Positions 48,021 through 58,342 of a stretch of 64,000 bases of DNA are shown here, piece after piece. The notes below the pieces were generated by a model. That model ran no database searches. It saw only the letters and a program-made list of their open reading frames with translations, and was not told where the DNA came from. Made by a program: the position numbers and the translations under genes. The DNA comes from Blastocatellia bacterium (GTDB lineage: Bacteria; Acidobacteriota; Blastocatellia; UBA7656), in NCBI GenBank assembly GCA_035275065.1, contig DATENM010000136.1, positions 54,458 through 118,457 on the forward strand, in the 5' to 3' direction. The first letter of the stretch is position 1, and every line of letters starts with the position of its first letter.

Positions 48021-50567
48021 ATGCAACGCAGGCTCGTCTTGTCATTCGCCATCCTGGCGGCACTTTGTATTGCAGGTTACATCGTGCTTGCCAAAGCCAG
48101 TAAACATTCGGGCACCGGCTTTGTCGCCGGCGCCGATACCTCTGCCGGTCAGGGGGCGCTTCAGATCATTGATCCCGAAAAAGGCGCTGTCGCCGGCTCG
48201 TGCCCGCTCAAACACACCGACGTCAGGGCCGAGATCAGCGGCTTTCTGTCGCGCGTCGTCGTGACACAGGAATTCGAGAACCCTTTCAAGGATAAGATCG
48301 AAGCGGTCTACACCTTCCCGCTGCCGCAGAACGCCGCGGTTGACGACATGACCTTGCGCGTTGGCGACCGCATGGTGCGCGGAAAGATCAAGCCGCGCGA
48401 AGAGGCGCGGGCGATTTATGAAGCGGCGCGCTCGGCGGGCCACGTCGCCGGCCTGCTCGATCAAGAGCGGCCCAACATCTTCACGCAGTCGGTCGCCAAC
48501 ATCATGCCCGGCGAGCGCGTCACCGTGACCATCAGCTACGTCGAAACCTTGAAGTATCAAGATGGCGCTTACGAGTTCGTCTTCCCGATGGTCGTCGGGC
48601 CGCGTTACATTCCCGGCACCCCCACGGGCAAGCAAGCCGGCGGCTGGTCACCCGACACCACGCAAGTGCCCGACGCCTCGCGCATCACGCCGCCGGTCGC
48701 CCCCAAAGACCTGCGCGCCGGCCACGACATCGCGCTCGAAGTGGCGCTCGATGCCGGCGTGCCGATTGATGAGCTGAAGGCGATCAATCACGAAGTCAAC
48801 CTTGAGCGGCCTTCGGCTCATAGCGCCGTCGTTCGGCTTAAGAGCCAGAGCGAAATCCCGAATAAAGATTTCGTGCTGCGCTATGACGTTGCCGGTCGGC
48901 GTGTCGAAGACGCGCTGCTCTTGCACCGCGCCCCGCACGGCAACAATGCGGACGGCTTCTTCACTTTCATCCTGCAACCGCCCGACCGGGTCGCGGCTGA
49001 AGACGTGATGCCGAAAGAGATCGTCTTTGTGCTGGACACCTCCGGCTCGATGGACGGCTTCCCAATCGAGAAAGCCAAAGAGTCCATGAAGCTGGCGCTC
49101 GACGGGCTCTACCCGCAGGACACCTTCAACCTGATTACCTTCGCCGGCGACACGCACATCCTCTTCCCGCAGCCGGTGCCGGCAACCCGCGCGAACCTGC
49201 AAAAAGCGCAAGCCTTTCTCGCCTCGCGCTCAGGTGCGGGCGGCACAGAGATGATGAAAGCCATCAAGGCGGCGCTCGATCCGTCGGATGCGCAGGATCA
49301 TGTTCGCATCGTCTGCTTCATGACGGACGGTTACGTCGGCAACGATATGGAGATCGTCGGCGAAGTGCAGAAGCATCCCAATGCGCGGGTCTTCTCCTTC
49401 GGCATCGGCTCGTCGGTCAACCGTTTCCTGCTCGACAAGATGGCCGAAGAAGGGCGCGGCGAAGTCGAATACGTTTCGCTCAACGACAACGGCTCGGCGG
49501 CAGCGAAGCGCTTCCACGAGCGCATTCGCAATCCGCTGCTTACGGACGTTCAGATTGACTGGGGCGGCTTGCCGGTCACGGACGTTTACCCGAAGCGCAT
49601 CCCCGACCTGTTCAGCGCCAAGCCGGTCGTCGTCTGCGGTCGCTATGCGCAGGGCGGGCGCGGCACGATCAAGCTGAAAGGCCGAGTCGCCGGCCACGAC
49701 TATGTCAGAGAGATTCCGGTCGAGCTGCCCGACGCCGAAGCGCGCCACGACGTGCTGGCGACATTGTGGGCGCGCACCAAGATTGATGACTTGATGAGCC
49801 AGGATTACACCGGCACGCAATATGGCGTGACGCGGCCCGACGTCAAAGAGCAGATCACGCAACTCGGATTGGATTACCGGTTGATGACGCAGTTCACCTC
49901 GTTCGTCGCTGTCGAAGAGATGACCGTGACGGATGGCGGCCAGCCGCGGCGCGTCGAAGTGCCGGTCGAGATGCCGGAAGGCGTCAGCCACGACGGCGTC
50001 TTCGGGAAAGAGGAAACTGAAAGCAGGGCCGCCGACTCGGTCGCCGTGAAGTCGGCACAGCCCAACATAGTGCCGCCACCGCCACCGCCCAGGCCCGCCG
50101 ACCCGCGAGGCGCGATTGGCGGCTCCGGCAGCGGCGCAGGCGTCGGCCCCGGTCGCGGCTATGGCACTGGCACCGCATCGCCTACGGTGGTGAATGCCGA
50201 AGCGCCAAAAGTCAAGGGCGACGTTGACGAACGACAGCGCAACGGGCCGCTATCGCCGGCAGAGCAGAAGCGCCAGCAAGTGCTTGCCAAGCTGCACCCG
50301 GCCATCGCCGCGCTCGTCGAACGGTTGCAGAAGAACGGCACGCCAGCCGCCGCCGAAGCTCGGTTCGTACGCGCCGGCAAGGCCGAAATTCAAGTCTGGC
50401 TGACCGTGAAATCCGATGCCCTGATGGCCCGGCTCAAGTCGCTCGGCTTTGAAGTCGTGGCCGATCCGAAGTCGGCAAAGCTGATCATCGGCCGTATCGC
50501 GCTCGACAAGCTCGCGGCGCTCGCCGAACTTGGCGAGGTGCGATACATCGCCCCGCAGACGCAGTGA
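48021..50567 (+). CDS. Membrane-anchored VIT/von Willebrand A domain protein
   Basis: 848 aa. An N-terminal membrane segment or signal (VLSFAILAALCIAGYIVLA) is followed by the VIT domain (ISGFLSRVVVTQEFENPFKDKIEAVYTFPLPQNAAVDDM, about 65-200) and a vWA domain with the MIDAS motif DTSGS at 339-343 and its later Thr/Asp ligands in GGTEMM and MTDGYVG. A poly-proline/glycine linker (about residues 685-715) precedes a C-terminal helical/beta region. Related proteins are inter-alpha-trypsin-inhibitor-like and bind proteins in a metal-dependent way. The frame opens at GTG 47979, but this GTG overlaps the Shine-Dalgarno site, so I use ATG 48021. Confidence 0.87.
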   Translation: MQRRLVLSFAILAALCIAGYIVLAKASKHSGTGFVAGADTSAGQGALQIIDPEKGAVAGSCPLKHTDVRAEISGFLSRVVVTQEFENPFKDKIEAVYTFPLPQNAAVDDMTLRVGDRMVRGKIKPREEARAIYEAARSAGHVAGLLDQERPNIFTQSVANIMPGERVTVTISYVETLKYQDGAYEFVFPMVVGPRYIPGTPTGKQAGGWSPDTTQVPDASRITPPVAPKDLRAGHDIALEVALDAGVPIDELKAINHEVNLERPSAHSAVVRLKSQSEIPNKDFVLRYDVAGRRVEDALLLHRAPHGNNADGFFTFILQPPDRVAAEDVMPKEIVFVLDTSGSMDGFPIEKAKESMKLALDGLYPQDTFNLITFAGDTHILFPQPVPATRANLQKAQAFLASRSGAGGTEMMKAIKAALDPSDAQDHVRIVCFMTDGYVGNDMEIVGEVQKHPNARVFSFGIGSSVNRFLLDKMAEEGRGEVEYVSLNDNGSAAAKRFHERIRNPLLTDVQIDWGGLPVTDVYPKRIPDLFSAKPVVVCGRYAQGGRGTIKLKGRVAGHDYVREIPVELPDAEARHDVLATLWARTKIDDLMSQDYTGTQYGVTRPDVKEQITQLGLDYRLMTQFTSFVAVEEMTVTDGGQPRRVEVPVEMPEGVSHDGVFGKEETESRAADSVAVKSAQPNIVPPPPPPRPADPRGAIGGSGSGAGVGPGRGYGTGTASPTVVNAEAPKVKGDVDERQRNGPLSPAEQKRQQVLAKLHPAIAALVERLQKNGTPAAAEARFVRAGKAEIQVWLTVKSDALMARLKSLGFEVVADPKSAKLIIGRIALDKLAALAELGEVRYIAPQTQ

Positions 50568-50697
50568 AGTAAAAAGTAAAAAGGCAAAAGTAAAAAGTGC
50601 GGAGCCGGATCAATAGATAGCCATAGCTGCGTTGCAAAACCTGGCAAGCCTATCTATTTGATCCGCTGCCGCACTTTTGCCTTTTTACTTTTGCCTT
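50568..50697. repeat. Heptamer-armed hairpin element C (inverted relative to A and B)
   Basis: It begins at the base after the VIT/vWA stop. The left arm is AGTAAAA and AGGCAAA 7-mers, the right arm ACTTTTG/CCTTTTT 7-mers. The core read backwards matches elements A and B (GGCTATCTATTGATCCGGCTCCGCAC) and also contains TGGCAAGCCTA, shared with element D. The 18 bases GCCTTGCGxCGCAGCCGC follow both this copy and copy A. Confidence 0.82.
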
Positions 50698-50756
50698 CCC
50701 GCCGCAGGCGGGTTCGCCTTGCGACGCAGCCGCCGGGTCGCTGATAATTCCAGGTT

Positions 50757-52241
50757 ATGGCTGAAACGGTCAGAGTTCGTTTTGCGCCCTCGCCCACCGG
50801 TTATCTGCATGTTGGCGGCGCGCGCACGGCGCTGTTTAACTGGCTCTTTGCGCGCCAGCACAATGGCGTCTTCATCCTGCGAATCGAAGACACGGACGTG
50901 CAGCGCTCGTCCGAGGCGATGGTGCAAGGCATCCTCGACGGCATGCACTGGCTCAGGCTCGACGCCGACGAGGGGCCATTCTTTCAATCGTCGTTCGGCG
51001 AAGCGCATCGCGCCGCCGCCCTTCGACTCGTCGAAGAGGGCAAGGCCTATTACGATTTCACGCCGAAAGAGCAGGGCGACGACCGCACCGTCAGGGAGCG
51101 CATACGCGAGGCGGCGCGCGAAGGCCGTGAGCCCAACCCCTACCGCGACCTGCCGCTTACGGAAGCGCGCACGCGGCTCCAGGCGGGCGAGGCGGCGGCG
51201 ATCCGCTTGAAGGTTCCGGAATCGGGCGTGTCGCGCTTTGACGACATGGTCTATGGTCCGCAGGAGCGCGATTACACGGACATTGAAGACCTGGTGCTGA
51301 TTCGCTCGGACGGCCACCCGCTCTATAACCTGTCGGTGGTCGTTGACGACATCGAGATGGGCATCACCCATGTGATACGCGGCCAGGATCACCTGACCAA
51401 CACCCACAAGCAGGTTTTGATTTACAACGCGCTCGGGGCCGCCGTGCCGCGCTTCGGTCACTTGCCGCTGATCAACGCGCCGGGCAAAGAGAAGCTCTCG
51501 AAGCGCAAGCACGGCGAGATCGTTTCGGTGACGACCTACAGGGATCGCGGCTTTCTGCCCGACGCCTTCGTGAATTTCCTCGCCCTGCTCGGCTGGTCGC
51601 CGGGCGGCGATCAAGAGATCATGTCGCGCCAGGAATTGATCGAGCGATTCTCGCTCGACGGCGTCAACAAAGCGGCGGCGATCTTCAACTTCAAAGAGAA
51701 CGATCCCCTCGATTGGACCGACCCGAAGGCGCTGTGGATGAACGGCGAATACCTGCGCCGCATGCCGATAGACGACTTGCTGCCGCTGGTCGCCGAGCAG
51801 TTGAAGAAGCACGGCATCTGGCGCAACGAGTTTGCAACCGATGAGCGCGACTGGTTCGCTCGCACCGTCGAGCTGTTGCGGGCGCGCTATCGCACGGCGG
51901 TTGATTTTGCCATACTGGGGCGGCCCTACTTTTCAGATGACTTTGAATACGAGCCGGCGGCAGTGAAGAAGAATCTGAAAGACGAGCGGCTGAAAGAGTT
52001 GCTGCCCGGCCTCGCCGACCAGCTCGCGGCGCTCGACACATTCACACACGACAGCGCCGAAGCGGCTCTGAGAGCCTATTCCGAGGCACAGGGCGTCAAG
52101 GCGGGGCTGTTGATTAACGGCTCACGAACGGCGCTCACGGGACAGGCGGTCGGGCCGGGGATGTTCGACATTATGGTCGCGCTCGGTCGCGAGAAATCCG
52201 TCGAGCGGCTGCGCCGCGCCGTCGCACAGGTCGGCAAGTGA
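50757..52241 (+). CDS. gltX: Glutamyl-tRNA synthetase
   Basis: 494 aa, class I synthetase charging tRNA(Glu). The HIGH motif is represented as HVGG (18-21) after FAPSPTGYLHVGGARTALFN, and KMSKS as KLSKR. The stretch LYNLSVVVDDIEMGITHVIRGQDH is the canonical catalytic-domain sequence. The C-terminal anticodon-binding region is complete. No zinc-binding cysteine cluster is apparent. It is followed 35 bases later by glnS on the same strand, so the two are probably one transcript. Whether it also charges tRNA(Gln) cannot be read. Confidence 0.97.
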   Translation: MAETVRVRFAPSPTGYLHVGGARTALFNWLFARQHNGVFILRIEDTDVQRSSEAMVQGILDGMHWLRLDADEGPFFQSSFGEAHRAAALRLVEEGKAYYDFTPKEQGDDRTVRERIREAAREGREPNPYRDLPLTEARTRLQAGEAAAIRLKVPESGVSRFDDMVYGPQERDYTDIEDLVLIRSDGHPLYNLSVVVDDIEMGITHVIRGQDHLTNTHKQVLIYNALGAAVPRFGHLPLINAPGKEKLSKRKHGEIVSVTTYRDRGFLPDAFVNFLALLGWSPGGDQEIMSRQELIERFSLDGVNKAAAIFNFKENDPLDWTDPKALWMNGEYLRRMPIDDLLPLVAEQLKKHGIWRNEFATDERDWFARTVELLRARYRTAVDFAILGRPYFSDDFEYEPAAVKKNLKDERLKELLPGLADQLAALDTFTHDSAEAALRAYSEAQGVKAGLLINGSRTALTGQAVGPGMFDIMVALGREKSVERLRRAVAQVGK

Positions 52242-52276
52242 CCCTAGAGTTTTTGCACAGGAGATAAAAGAGACCA

Positions 52277-53992
<1,716 letters not shown>

Positions 53993-54026
53993 TTTGGAGT
54001 GCGGCGACAAGTCACCGCACTCCAAA
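53993..54026. repeat. Palindrome immediately after glnS
   Basis: TTTGGAGTGCGG (53993-54004) pairs perfectly with CCGCACTCCAAA (54015-54026) across a 10-base loop, starting at the base after the stop codon. This GGAGTGCGGCGAC-type palindrome is a repeat I recognise from other genomes of the group. It may serve as a terminator. Confidence 0.75.
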
Positions 54027-54167
54027 TTAGGGTGTTCATATAGTTGACTCACCGGATCGTCGAAAGATGGTAATAAGATGATTTGCGCCATCTTTAAAAA
54101 CGCGCTGGGCATTGTAGATAAAAACGAGCCCAACTCGGCTGATCGGTGAGTCAACGACATGAACGCC
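54025..54167. mobile_element. MITE-like 143-bp element, copy A
   Basis: Ends form 24-base imperfect terminal inverted repeats: GTTCATATAGTTGACTCACC at the left and its counterpart GGTGAGTCAACGACATGAAC at the right. It contains an internal stem AAAGATGG..CCATCTTT. It matches copy B (58186-58328) in inverted orientation over all 143 bases with about seven substitutions by my count. It encodes no protein. Confidence 0.85.
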
Positions 54168-54186
54168 AAAGGCGGTGATCGAATAA

Positions 54187-54876
54187 TCACCTGGCGATCT
54201 CAGCAATTTTCCTTGCCAGTGCTTTAGGATCATCTAGCCCATAAGCAGTCGTCCAGTTATCCGTTTTATCGTTGCCGATATAGACGAAGGCTGAATGCAA
54301 CTCAAGCTTTCCTAAAGGGTCTCCAGTCAGGTGTCCGACGAGCCTTCTCATCTCTTCTTTCTTTCCTGTCACCAGCGTCCAGCCCGTCTTCACCCCGTGT
54401 TGTTGTCCCCATTGTTTGAGGCGCTCCGGCGTGTCGGTTTCAGGGTCCATCGTCACCGAGATGAGAAAGACTTCTTTGCCGAGCCGATTGCCCATCTCGT
54501 CTTGAAGCCTGGAAAAGATGTCTCCCTGCCGCAGGCAGATATATTCGCAGCCCGTATAGAAGAAGCTGATGACCACCACTTTACCTTTAATCAGGTCGCT
54601 GTAGAACCTGAGGCGGTGGCCGTGCTGGTCGAGCAACTTGAAATCAGGCAGGATTTTGTCCTGTGTGCCGACGAGGATATGCTTACCGGCTAAATCAACG
54701 GGCCTGTCATCAGCGCCCGGAGTTGAAAGGCCGCGGGTTTCTGTCGCTGAATGCGGCTCTGATTGCGAGCTTATCACAGGGCGGTGATGATCCTGCGCAA
54801 GGATAGCCGCGGCTGTAAGCTGCAAGCCGAAAACGGACAAGACAATGACGTTGCGTAAATGCGAGCTTTTCATCAT
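54187..54876 (-). CDS. Sco1/SenC/PrrC-family copper chaperone
   Basis: 229 aa. Signal peptide or anchor (VIVLSVFGLQLTAAAILAQ), then a thioredoxin-like domain. The copper ligands are all present: Cys110 and Cys114 in GCEYIC, and His194 in LHSAFVYIGN. Sco proteins deliver copper to CuA of cytochrome oxidase or to other exported cuproenzymes. No oxidase subunit is near; instead the gene lies directly downstream of a copper-radical oxidase on the same strand, with which it may work. I chose ATG 54876 (with another at 54873), AAAGG nine bases upstream. The first 14 residues of the longer frame are rejected. Confidence 0.9.
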   Translation of the reverse strand: MMKSSHLRNVIVLSVFGLQLTAAAILAQDHHRPVISSQSEPHSATETRGLSTPGADDRPVDLAGKHILVGTQDKILPDFKLLDQHGHRLRFYSDLIKGKVVVISFFYTGCEYICLRQGDIFSRLQDEMGNRLGKEVFLISVTMDPETDTPERLKQWGQQHGVKTGWTLVTGKKEEMRRLVGHLTGDPLGKLELHSAFVYIGNDKTDNWTTAYGLDDPKALARKIAEIAR

Positions 54877-54943
54877 GACCAAGCCTTTCTTTCCCAGGCA
54901 CCCCTGGTGGTGATTCACCGGGCGAATCGTTCATACTGGCGCT

Positions 54944-55050
54944 AAGAGCCTGCTCCTAATCCTGACTGGCCGCCATTCCGCCAGACCAACGCTTAGGCTC
55001 GACGATGATCGGAGCAGGCTCTTCGAGAGAAACTTGCCGCCCGGCGGCAA
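54944..55050. repeat. Hairpins downstream of the copper-radical oxidase gene
   Basis: Two structures past the oxidase stop (55060, minus strand): TTGCCGC..GCGGCAA (55034-55050), and outer 13-base arms AAGAGCCTGCTCC (54944-54956) and GGAGCAGGCTCTT (55011-55023). They may terminate or attenuate transcription into the Sco gene. Confidence 0.6.
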
Positions 55051-55059
55051 AGTGCTCGG

Positions 55060-57690
55060 TTAATACCCAAAGGCAACCGTCATGAAGACGGCCATCTCAC
55101 CGCGCGTTATGCTATTGCCGGGACAATACGGACGGAGTCCGGTCATCGGGTCAACCGCCCCACAGCCGCCGGTGATCCCCCGCCTGCCAATGTCATTGAT
55201 GTAGTCATAAGCCCATCCCCAAGATGAACCGGTCGTCACGTCGCTAAAGAGTTGCGGCGTTCCCGTCGGCGGAGAAGTTACGCCGATGGCCCTTTCAATA
55301 AAGACGGCCATTTCAGCGCGCGATACGTTATTGACCGGACAGAACGGGCGCAGTCCGGTCGTCGGATCAACCGTCCCACAGCCCGACGTGAGGCCGCGCG
55401 TGAACATATCAACGATGAATCTATAGTACGGCGAGTTGGGGTCTACATCATTAAAGGGGTTCGGCCTGCCGAATGGCGGGTCTATGCCCATCGCGCGAAT
55501 CACGAACACGGCCATCTCCTGCCGAGTGATGCTGGTCCCGGGGCAGTAGCTCCGCAACTGACTCGGCCCAGGATCATCGCACCCCCCGGTGATGCCGCGC
55601 GCATATAGCTTGCCGATGAAATCATGGAAGCCATTGCTCTTCGCAACGTCGGCGAATTCTGCGCCCTGATAGATCGTGAACGGTTTGCCGGCAATCAGGA
55701 GGGTGGCGCTGCGCGGTCGCAAGCTTACTGGATTGTTGAAGTCAGACGCATTGTCTTGAACCGTGAAGTTGACCGTCCCATTCCCTGTGCCGCTCATCCC
55801 CGAAGTAATCGTCACCCAACTCGGAACACCTGTGACCTGCCAGCTTGCGCCGGCTGCTACCTTCACCTGCACCGATCCCGTCAGCGCCGCACTATCGCTC
55901 CGGCTCGCAGGGAAGGTGGCACTATCCGTAGAGAGCGCCGTATTGCCGATGAAGATTATTTTGGCAATTGACGGGGTGCCGCTCTGGTTCAGCACGAACA
56001 GCATGTAAGGCCCTGGCGGACATTCGCCACCGTTTGCCGGCGCGGTCACATTCAGCGTGTACTCTCCTTGTGCGGTGAAGGCGAGCAATACCCGCCGCTG
56101 ATCGAAGTTCTGCGTATGCGTCACAGACCCAAGCCGCACCAGTGCGACCTGCCCCATCTGGCTGGCGGGAATGTTCCCCACACCAACGTTGAAGCTTTGG
56201 CCATAAGCGATCCGCGATGGCGCGTTAGTAATCGCCGGGCGTTTAGCTTCGCTGCCGTCCATGTTGAACAGGTAGGGTGGTTTGAATATCTCCCAATTGG
56301 TATGGGCGAGCAGCGGGTCGTATGTCAACTGGTTGTTCTCGCCGTAAGCTCCTGTGCGACCGCCGCCGCCCACCAGGATACGCCCGTCCGGCAAAAGCAG
56401 CGCCACCGAGTGGTACAGCCTGACGACTTGATGAGCTGCCATGATGGACCATCTGCCGCCGGGAAACTGCATGGATGGCGGCTCGTAGATCTCTGGATTC
56501 ATAATGGCACCATTGGTGCAGGAGCCATCCTCCGAGATGATGTTGTTCGTGTAGGGACATCGCGTCCCCCCACTGACAAAGACCTTGCCGTCAGGCATCA
56601 CCACAGACGTGGCGTAGTATCTTTGGAAATTCATCGGCGTGACATAGCTCCAGATCATCTGCCCAAGCGGCGGCGGCGGTTGATTTAAGTCGGCTATCTC
56701 AACCCGGTTGATGACATTCGGCGGATACTGGCGACCGCCAATCACCAAGACCTTGCCTTTGTCGTACATCGCCGTCGTGGCCTGATCGTGGGCTTCATTC
56801 AAATAGTAGACACCGGTCGTGTTAAAGCCGCCAGTTGCCGGATCGTAAGCAAGGCCGCTCCCGGTCGTGCCCGATATTACAATCAACCTTCCGTCGGGCG
56901 CTATATGCAGGTAAGGGTAGTTGGGCAAAGACCGTGGGAAACCACCTGGCGTATTCCGCAGAGTGCCGTTGGATTGCAAAAACTCCAGGTCGGTATTGTC
57001 TCCGCCCAATGGGCTATTATTCGCGCTGAAACCATTAATGTAATTGCCCAAGACGATTTGCGTCTCGCCATTGCTCAGCGTGACAACCGACGGATACCAT
57101 CTCGGCAAGTTCATGTCCGGGCCAGGACTCCAGGTCTCCGTCACATAGTTGAAATAGTTCGTCTGGTGAGAGCCTGCCGATTGCAGGTCATATCGCCTGA
57201 CGCCGTTGTTGTCAGTGCGAATCTCGTGGCCTCCGGCAACAAACAATCTCCCATCAGGCAAGAAACAATGGCCACTGCAAAACAGGTTCGTCCTGCCGTT
57301 AGAGACCAGTTTGAAAGTGTCGTAAAGCGGGTCCCACAAGTATGCCTTGCAGCCGCCATCAATATCATTGCCGCCGGATTTATCCCTACCCCAGAACAGC
57401 AACTTGCCACTCGGCAGCAGGCTGATATGGACGGGGAAAGCGGCTTCGGAAGCGCCCGGCACAACAGGCAACTGCCGCACTGACTCCCATTGACCCTGAG
57501 TGGCGCTAGCTTGAGGCGCTGCCGCCGGTTTGGGTGGGAGAACTTTCGTATTGCGCCCGTGAGCTTTATTGCTGGCAGCCGCACCTGTCGCCGACAGTAA
57601 AAACGAATGAAGTGCCATCAGTGACGCTGCGGTAACCAACACTGTAAGACGCACCAAACGAGTGGGAAACCATTGAGTAGCTTTTCTCAT
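55060..57690 (-). CDS. Secreted copper-radical oxidase (galactose/glyoxal oxidase-like) with SLH anchor
   Basis: 876 aa. Signal peptide (VRLTVLVTAASLMALHSFLLSATGAAA), then a seven-bladed kelch propeller and a GlxA/galactose-oxidase C-terminal domain. The copper/cofactor residues are all visible: Cys138 (NLFCSGH) and Tyr199 (PRWYPS) for the thioether cofactor, Tyr426-His427 (RLYHSVALLLPDG), and His525 (VTHTQNFDQRRV). A BACON/Ig-like domain (about 590-680) is followed by three SLH domains (about 680-876; FADVAKSNGFHDFIGKLYARGITGGC and two more) for cell-wall or outer-membrane anchoring. It oxidises an alcohol or aldehyde with O2, producing H2O2. ATG 57690 has AAGGAGG upstream. The chaperone gene lies downstream. 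Confidence 0.93.
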   Translation of the reverse strand: MRKATQWFPTRLVRLTVLVTAASLMALHSFLLSATGAAASNKAHGRNTKVLPPKPAAAPQASATQGQWESVRQLPVVPGASEAAFPVHISLLPSGKLLFWGRDKSGGNDIDGGCKAYLWDPLYDTFKLVSNGRTNLFCSGHCFLPDGRLFVAGGHEIRTDNNGVRRYDLQSAGSHQTNYFNYVTETWSPGPDMNLPRWYPSVVTLSNGETQIVLGNYINGFSANNSPLGGDNTDLEFLQSNGTLRNTPGGFPRSLPNYPYLHIAPDGRLIVISGTTGSGLAYDPATGGFNTTGVYYLNEAHDQATTAMYDKGKVLVIGGRQYPPNVINRVEIADLNQPPPPLGQMIWSYVTPMNFQRYYATSVVMPDGKVFVSGGTRCPYTNNIISEDGSCTNGAIMNPEIYEPPSMQFPGGRWSIMAAHQVVRLYHSVALLLPDGRILVGGGGRTGAYGENNQLTYDPLLAHTNWEIFKPPYLFNMDGSEAKRPAITNAPSRIAYGQSFNVGVGNIPASQMGQVALVRLGSVTHTQNFDQRRVLLAFTAQGEYTLNVTAPANGGECPPGPYMLFVLNQSGTPSIAKIIFIGNTALSTDSATFPASRSDSAALTGSVQVKVAAGASWQVTGVPSWVTITSGMSGTGNGTVNFTVQDNASDFNNPVSLRPRSATLLIAGKPFTIYQGAEFADVAKSNGFHDFIGKLYARGITGGCDDPGPSQLRSYCPGTSITRQEMAVFVIRAMGIDPPFGRPNPFNDVDPNSPYYRFIVDMFTRGLTSGCGTVDPTTGLRPFCPVNNVSRAEMAVFIERAIGVTSPPTGTPQLFSDVTTGSSWGWAYDYINDIGRRGITGGCGAVDPMTGLRPYCPGNSITRGEMAVFMTVAFGY

Positions 57691-58185
57691 GAGAACCTCC
57701 TTGTAGACAAACAGGTATCTACGAAGCATTCGCTCCGGCCATTCGCGCAGCGAAGCAGTTAAAGTAAGCGTCTTTTTAAGGCGCTGGGCACAGGCTGAGT
57801 TGGGCTATCTCGATCTGCATTCGCCAGCTTGCTTGAAATTGCAGGCTGGCCTTATTGATCGATCATGGGGAGGGTAAAACAGACTCTTTGCTTATCGTGT
57901 CGCTCTTGATTTTTCTCGCGGAACCGGAAGTAATGATTTGCTTCAAGAGATCGCAGCTATTGCGAAGCCACTATCGTGCTAAGTAAGCGAACAGAACCCG
58001 CCTTTCGCCATCTCCCTAGCGATCTTTCCCCCATATACTCCAGCTTCGCATTCATTCTCCGGTGTAGGCAGTCACAATTATTCCTTATACCACCTATGCG
58101 CCTTGAGGTGGTTAAAGTTTTGCAAAAAGTTGTTGACTCTTGTGAAAAATGAGGTTGTTCTGGCGCGCTGGATAATCTCTGTACA
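57691..58185. other. Non-coding region upstream of the copper-radical oxidase
   Basis: Nearly 500 bases, more A/T-rich than the genes around it, with no credible open frame. It has a small palindrome CCACCT..AGGTGG near 58090-58110. It probably holds the oxidase promoter; I could not place a convincing -35/-10 pair. Confidence 0.5.
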
Positions 58186-58328
58186 GGCGTTCATGTAGTT
58201 GACTCACCGATCATCTGAGCTGGGCTCGCTTTTATCTACAATGCCCAGCGCGTTTTTAAAGATGGCGCGAATCATCTCATTACCATCTTTCGACGATCCG
58301 GTGAGTCAACTATATGAACACCCTAATT
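58186..58328. mobile_element. MITE-like 143-bp element, copy B (inverted)
   Basis: Reverse complement of copy A (54025-54167) along its full length, with the same terminal inverted repeats and internal AAAGATGG/CCATCTTT stem. It lies 14 bases past the stop of the minus-strand ADOP permease gene. The 4 kb between the two copies holds only the copper-radical oxidase and the Sco gene. Confidence 0.85.
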
Positions 58329-58342
58329 AGGTTCGCTCCTCG

